From Flammeovirgaceae bacterium UBA2338 (lineage in GTDB: Bacteria; Bacteroidota; Bacteroidia; Cytophagales; Cyclobacteriaceae), in NCBI GenBank assembly GCA_002344795.1, contig DDUM01000048.1, forward strand, positions 1 to 43,225: a stretch of 43,225 nucleotides of DNA. The letters are read 5' to 3'. Below, in pieces: positions 41,401 to 43,225 of the stretch. The notes under the pieces are model-generated. The model searched no databases, had not been told where the DNA came from, and worked only from the letters and a program-made list of their open reading frames with translations. The translations under genes were made by a program, and so were the position numbers. Position 1 is the stretch's first letter; every line of letters starts with the position of its first letter.

Positions 41401-43225
41401 CTAAGGGATTTTTTCTTTATAAATGTTTTCGTTGCCCGCATTGTCCACTACTTTCACAGATAAGTCACCTTTGAGCGGGATTTTACTGTTCTGCCGCTCA
41501 GCCCAGATCATATTTGTTTTGTAATCATAGTTCATCAGCAACCATTCCCCATTGATACTGGCTTCATAGTAGGCAATGCCCGACAAGTCATCATAAATTT
41601 TGAATCGGGCTGCTGCACCGTTTACTGCCATCTTTCGAATGGATGGAGCATTGGTATCTTCCAAAAGGACGAAATCACCAAAGTCTCTTGTGGAGAATGT
41701 GATTTTCCCATTGACCCAAGTGCCACCCATGTATTGAAAGTATCTGCCCGCAGAACGATAGACAGAAAATTTCTCAGTATAACTTCCTTTGGGCTTTAAG
41801 GTAATACTGATGTTTCTGTTGATAGGGTAGATGGAGTCACCAATAGAAAACACTTCTTTGTCTTTGTTGGAATGCCTCAGTCTTAAAAAGACGGTATCGT
41901 ACAACGAACTTCTTGAAAAAGAAATATCCACCAGATTGCTATAATATTTGTAAGGGACACCAGAAGGGATCATGTCTTTAAAGTCTGTGTGCAAAATTTC
42001 GTTACCTATCTTGATGGAGTCAGGTAATTTTTTTCTGAGATCAAAAAGAAAGACATGCTGATTTTTTCCAGAATAAGCCGGAGCCACGTTTTCGGAACCC
42101 TTGCTGGAGTAAGTGATAGCACTATCTCCCAATGCCCTTGAACTGGTAATCTCCAGTATGTTTTCGATGTATTTATGAGAAAAGTTTCGTGATGAAGGTG
42201 CCATGGTATTCACCTCCGTAGAGGGGGTACTGGGTCTTAAAGAAAGGTTCACTTCACTTTCGTTACCATAACTATCCTTCATGAGGATCTTTATAGGTAC
42301 ATCTTTATCTTTTACGGTTACAATACCCTTGTTCTGGGTTCCAGCATAATAGTTTAACCCATTTCCGTCATCGATATATAGTTTGTTGTATCGGTCACCG
42401 CTATTTTTCAAAGTGGTATAGTCCATAAGGGTCAGGATGTTTCTCGTATCACCAAAGTTTACTTTGTCAATTACTTGCTTGAATACCTTTTGTTCTCCGG
42501 CAAACATTTCAATGTGGTTGATGCCGCATCGGGATCTTGAGTTATCCAATTTGTCGTGCCCCAACAGTTCAATACCAATGGTGCCGGAAGCCAAAATTGG
42601 AAACGGCAATCGATAATTATCACCCTCTTTTACTACATAGAATTCAAACCTTCCAAACTGGTCGTTGATTCTCGAATTGATGTCCATTGTTCTAAAGGCA
42701 ATCTTTTGAGCAATAGGGGGGATATTATCCACCACCTCATCGAAGTTAAAGATGAGCGGATTGAGTGCTTCATTGTTTTTATCTCTGATGTCGAAGTGAA
42801 GATGAGGGCCACTGGAGCCACCCGAATTACCGGAGAAGGCAACGGTGTCACCTCTTTTAATAACGAAAGTATTGGGGCCAAAGAATAGATTGACGTCAAA
42901 GGACTTTTTGCGGTATTGTTCTTTCCTTACGTAATCAGCAATTTTTTTCTCAAAACGGTCGAGGTGACCATATACGGTAGTGTGTCCATTGGGATGGGTG
43001 ATATAAAGCGCATTACCATATCCGCCTGTGCTAATACTGATTCTTGAAACATAACCCTGTTGTGCAGAAAGAATAGGAACCCCAATACGGCCGTTCGTAC
43101 GCACATCAATTCCGGAATGGAAATGATTGCTACGAAGTTCACCCATGGTGCCCGCCAGTAAGTTAGGCGAACCTGGCTCTACAGGAAACAGATAGGTATC
43201 TGCACCTGTACTTGCCCTGTCCAAA
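41401..43225 (-). CDS. M23 family metallopeptidase, 5' end missing
   Basis: This is the C-terminal 607 residues of an exported lysostaphin-like peptidase; the start lies beyond the right edge. The frame opens at the edge with TTG, but no signal peptide is present, so the true beginning is not in the window. The M23 zinc motifs are HFHSGIDV (HxxxD) and SGPHLHFDIRD (HxH), both in the first 130 residues. The following 450 residues are beta-rich with no motif I can name. Such enzymes cut peptidoglycan cross-links, or serve as activators of other hydrolases. It is 3 bases before the peroxiredoxin gene on the same strand. Confidence 0.9.
   Translation of the reverse strand, partial: LDRASTGADTYLFPVEPGSPNLLAGTMGELRSNHFHSGIDVRTNGRIGVPILSAQQGYVSRISISTGGYGNALYITHPNGHTTVYGHLDRFEKKIADYVRKEQYRKKSFDVNLFFGPNTFVIKRGDTVAFSGNSGGSSGPHLHFDIRDKNNEALNPLIFNFDEVVDNIPPIAQKIAFRTMDINSRINDQFGRFEFYVVKEGDNYRLPFPILASGTIGIELLGHDKLDNSRSRCGINHIEMFAGEQKVFKQVIDKVNFGDTRNILTLMDYTTLKNSGDRYNKLYIDDGNGLNYYAGTQNKGIVTVKDKDVPIKILMKDSYGNESEVNLSLRPSTPSTEVNTMAPSSRNFSHKYIENILEITSSRALGDSAITYSSKGSENVAPAYSGKNQHVFLFDLRKKLPDSIKIGNEILHTDFKDMIPSGVPYKYYSNLVDISFSRSSLYDTVFLRLRHSNKDKEVFSIGDSIYPINRNISITLKPKGSYTEKFSVYRSAGRYFQYMGGTWVNGKITFSTRDFGDFVLLEDTNAPSIRKMAVNGAAARFKIYDDLSGIAYYEASINGEWLLMNYDYKTNMIWAERQNSKIPLKGDLSVKVVDNAGNENIYKEKIP

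Noticed and set aside
1..43225. Mobile element, prophage, tRNA or rRNA genes
   Set aside because: No transposase, integrase, phage structural gene, tRNA cloverleaf or rRNA segment was recognised anywhere in the window.

Overview
The window looks like an ordinary chromosomal segment of a free-living member of the Bacteroidota, most likely order Cytophagales. The evidence is a large secreted protein with a type IX secretion C-terminal sorting domain, Bacteroidota-type TAnnTTTG promoter elements, few clear Shine-Dalgarno sequences, many exported peptidases with '-AQ' signal-peptide ends, a two-subunit transketolase, and a SerB-SerA fusion. The species cannot be named from sequence alone. I see no tRNA, rRNA, CRISPR array, prophage, transposase or attachment site.

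Left part (1-10.6 kb): a sixA-like histidine phosphatase with the start of another gene behind it, topA, an exported S9 peptidase joined directly to a sirtuin gene broken by one in-frame TAA, an Ldh_2-family dehydrogenase with a TlpA/ResA-like thioredoxin, a TPR-like exported protein, and an SpmA-SpmB fusion.

Middle (10.7-25.6 kb): a 1493-residue T9SS cargo protein with six exactly equal 136-residue repeats, an M1 peptidase, a membrane-anchored XRE regulator paired with a beta-lactamase-fold hydrolase, a GH5-like lipoprotein with a discoidin domain, an unrecognised 239-residue protein, a 700-base non-coding stretch with a 13 x 21-bp tandem array and palindromic repeats, an M20 amidohydrolase, an NTF2-like protein and CorA.

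Right part (25.7-43.2 kb): an ECF sigma / membrane anti-sigma candidate / Spy-like / outer-membrane-protein operon; a SerC-like aminotransferase; a structured RNA resembling 6S RNA; a potassium channel followed by the SerB-SerA fusion; an arsenic cluster (arsR, then arsM-arsN2-arsC) with two ArsR-type operators; a DUF3124 lipoprotein; exported amidohydrolase and M28 peptidase; split transketolase; a peroxiredoxin with a histone-H1-like lysine tail; and an M23 peptidase cut by the window edge.

The genes fall into small functional groups: serine synthesis, arsenic detoxification by reduction, methylation and possibly acetylation, envelope-stress-type sigma control, and peptide or polymer digestion outside the cytoplasm. 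The most unusual signals are the single-base nonsense change in the sirtuin, the 6S-like RNA, the 21-bp heptad array, and several families of short intergenic repeats. I found no convincing new defence or mobile system.
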